From the NCBI GenBank assembly GCA_002372815.1, contig DFIR01000047.1, positions 6,235 through 11,533 on the forward strand: a stretch of DNA of 5,299 nt, read 5' to 3'. The stretch comes from Lachnospiraceae bacterium UBA3692. Lineage in GTDB: Bacteria > Bacillota > Clostridia > Lachnospirales > Lachnospiraceae. The notes beneath the pieces are model-generated. The model was not told where the DNA came from and searched no databases. It was given only the letters and a program-made list of their open reading frames with translations. The translations under genes and the position numbers were made by a program. This document shows, piece by piece, positions 4,640 to 5,299 of the stretch (its first letter is position 1; each line of letters begins with the position of its first letter).

Positions 4640-5299
4640 TTAGTTCTTCCAGGATCGGATGGCCTCCTTCTCGACCGCCAGGCAGCTCTTGTAATCTTCG
4701 ATGAACTTATTGAAGCCGTCCACCTCGCGCTGCTCCGCGGACACGGTGACCGACTTGCAGCCGTTGAATACCTTGTCGTCCAGATAGTCCTCCAGGGACT
4801 CATCTTTCTTCCAGAGCATGTAGGCGCAGAGGAGGGCCATGCCGTAAGGGCCGCCTTCTCCGGCCGTCTCCATGACGGATACCGGCGTGTCGATTGCCGC
4901 GGAGAGGATCCTCTGCCCGACCTCCGGTGTCTTGAAGAAGCCGCCGTGGCCGTAGATCTTGTCGATCTCAACGTTCTCGCCGTGCAGGATATCCATGCCG
5001 ATCTTCAGGGTCGCCATGGCGGAGTAGAGATGGGTCCTCATGAAGTTGGGCAGCGTAAATCTGGAATCCGCCTTCCTCATAAAGAGGAGTCTGCCTTCGT
5101 TGAGGTCTGTCACGCCTTCGCCGGAGAAATAGTTGTAGCTGAGCAGATCGCCGCAGTCGTCGTCGCCCTTGAGAGCCTCCTCAAACAGCTTTGTATAGAG
5201 CGTGTTGGTATCGACCGTGAAGCCGAAGGCGCTCAGGGATTCCCTGATCAGCCTGACCCAGGCGTTGATGTCGGAGGTGCAGTTGTTGCAGTGCACCAT
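4640..5299 (-). CDS. FGGY-family carbohydrate kinase, C-terminal part (cut by window edge)
   Basis: The last 220 codons (with stop) of a sugar kinase of the FGGY (XylB/AraB/glycerol kinase) family; the N-terminal half lies beyond the right edge, and full-length members have about 500-540 residues. The first visible codon is ATG, but MVHCNNCTSDINAW is internal sequence in relatives, so it is not taken as the start. In visible numbering, GHGGFFKTPEVGQRILSAAI (117-136) matches the FGGY second signature that forms the adenosine/ATP-binding site, and ETAGEGGPYGMALLCAYM (144-161) is the conserved glycine/alanine-rich helix after it. The family phosphorylates sugars or polyols with ATP in the cytoplasm. 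Clostridial relatives with VHCNNCTSDINAW and YNYFSGE are often labelled xylulokinase or ribulokinase-like, but substrate residues sit mainly in the missing half, so the substrate is left open. A stem-loop follows the stop, so it probably ends its transcription unit. Confidence 0.9.
   Translation of the reverse strand: MVHCNNCTSDINAWVRLIRESLSAFGFTVDTNTLYTKLFEEALKGDDDCGDLLSYNYFSGEGVTDLNEGRLLFMRKADSRFTLPNFMRTHLYSAMATLKIGMDILHGENVEIDKIYGHGGFFKTPEVGQRILSAAIDTPVSVMETAGEGGPYGMALLCAYMLWKKDESLEDYLDDKVFNGCKSVTVSAEQREVDGFNKFIEDYKSCLAVEKEAIRSWKN

Overview
The window looks like ordinary chromosome from a moderately GC-rich Firmicute, most likely a Lachnospiraceae-type clostridium. This rests on AAGGAGG-like ribosome binding sites, TATAAT/TTGAGA-type sigma-A promoters, a class II aldolase N-terminus and an FGGY kinase of clostridial style, and a lipoprotein carrying an RsiV/PdaC-like extracellular region. 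This assignment is inference; no rRNA or other taxonomic marker is present.

All five genes lie on the minus strand. In transcription order (right to left) they are: the C-terminal part of an FGGY-family carbohydrate kinase (cut by the right edge); a 729-residue lipoprotein with DUF4163/DUF3298-like sequence and a long unrecognised C-terminal part; a ten-helix EamA/DMT-family transporter; an unrecognised 184-residue protein with two membrane segments; and the first 28 codons of class II fructose-bisphosphate aldolase (cut by the left edge). Each gap between genes is 168 to 269 bases and nearly every one holds the same layout: a stem-loop after the upstream stop codon, then a recognisable -10 element, then a leader and a strong ribosome binding site. 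The window therefore reads as a row of single-gene transcription units rather than one operon, and no common pathway links the genes beyond central carbon metabolism for the kinase and aldolase.

The most interesting non-coding features are a near-perfect operator-like palindrome lying on the -10 element of the two-helix membrane protein gene, with a second 14-bp palindrome just upstream; an 18-bp palindrome with an extra half copy between the lipoprotein and transporter genes; stem-loops in two mRNA leaders; and stem-loops after four genes, none followed by a U tract. No RNA gene, CRISPR array, insertion sequence, phage gene or defence system was found. No stretch over 300 bases lacks a gene.
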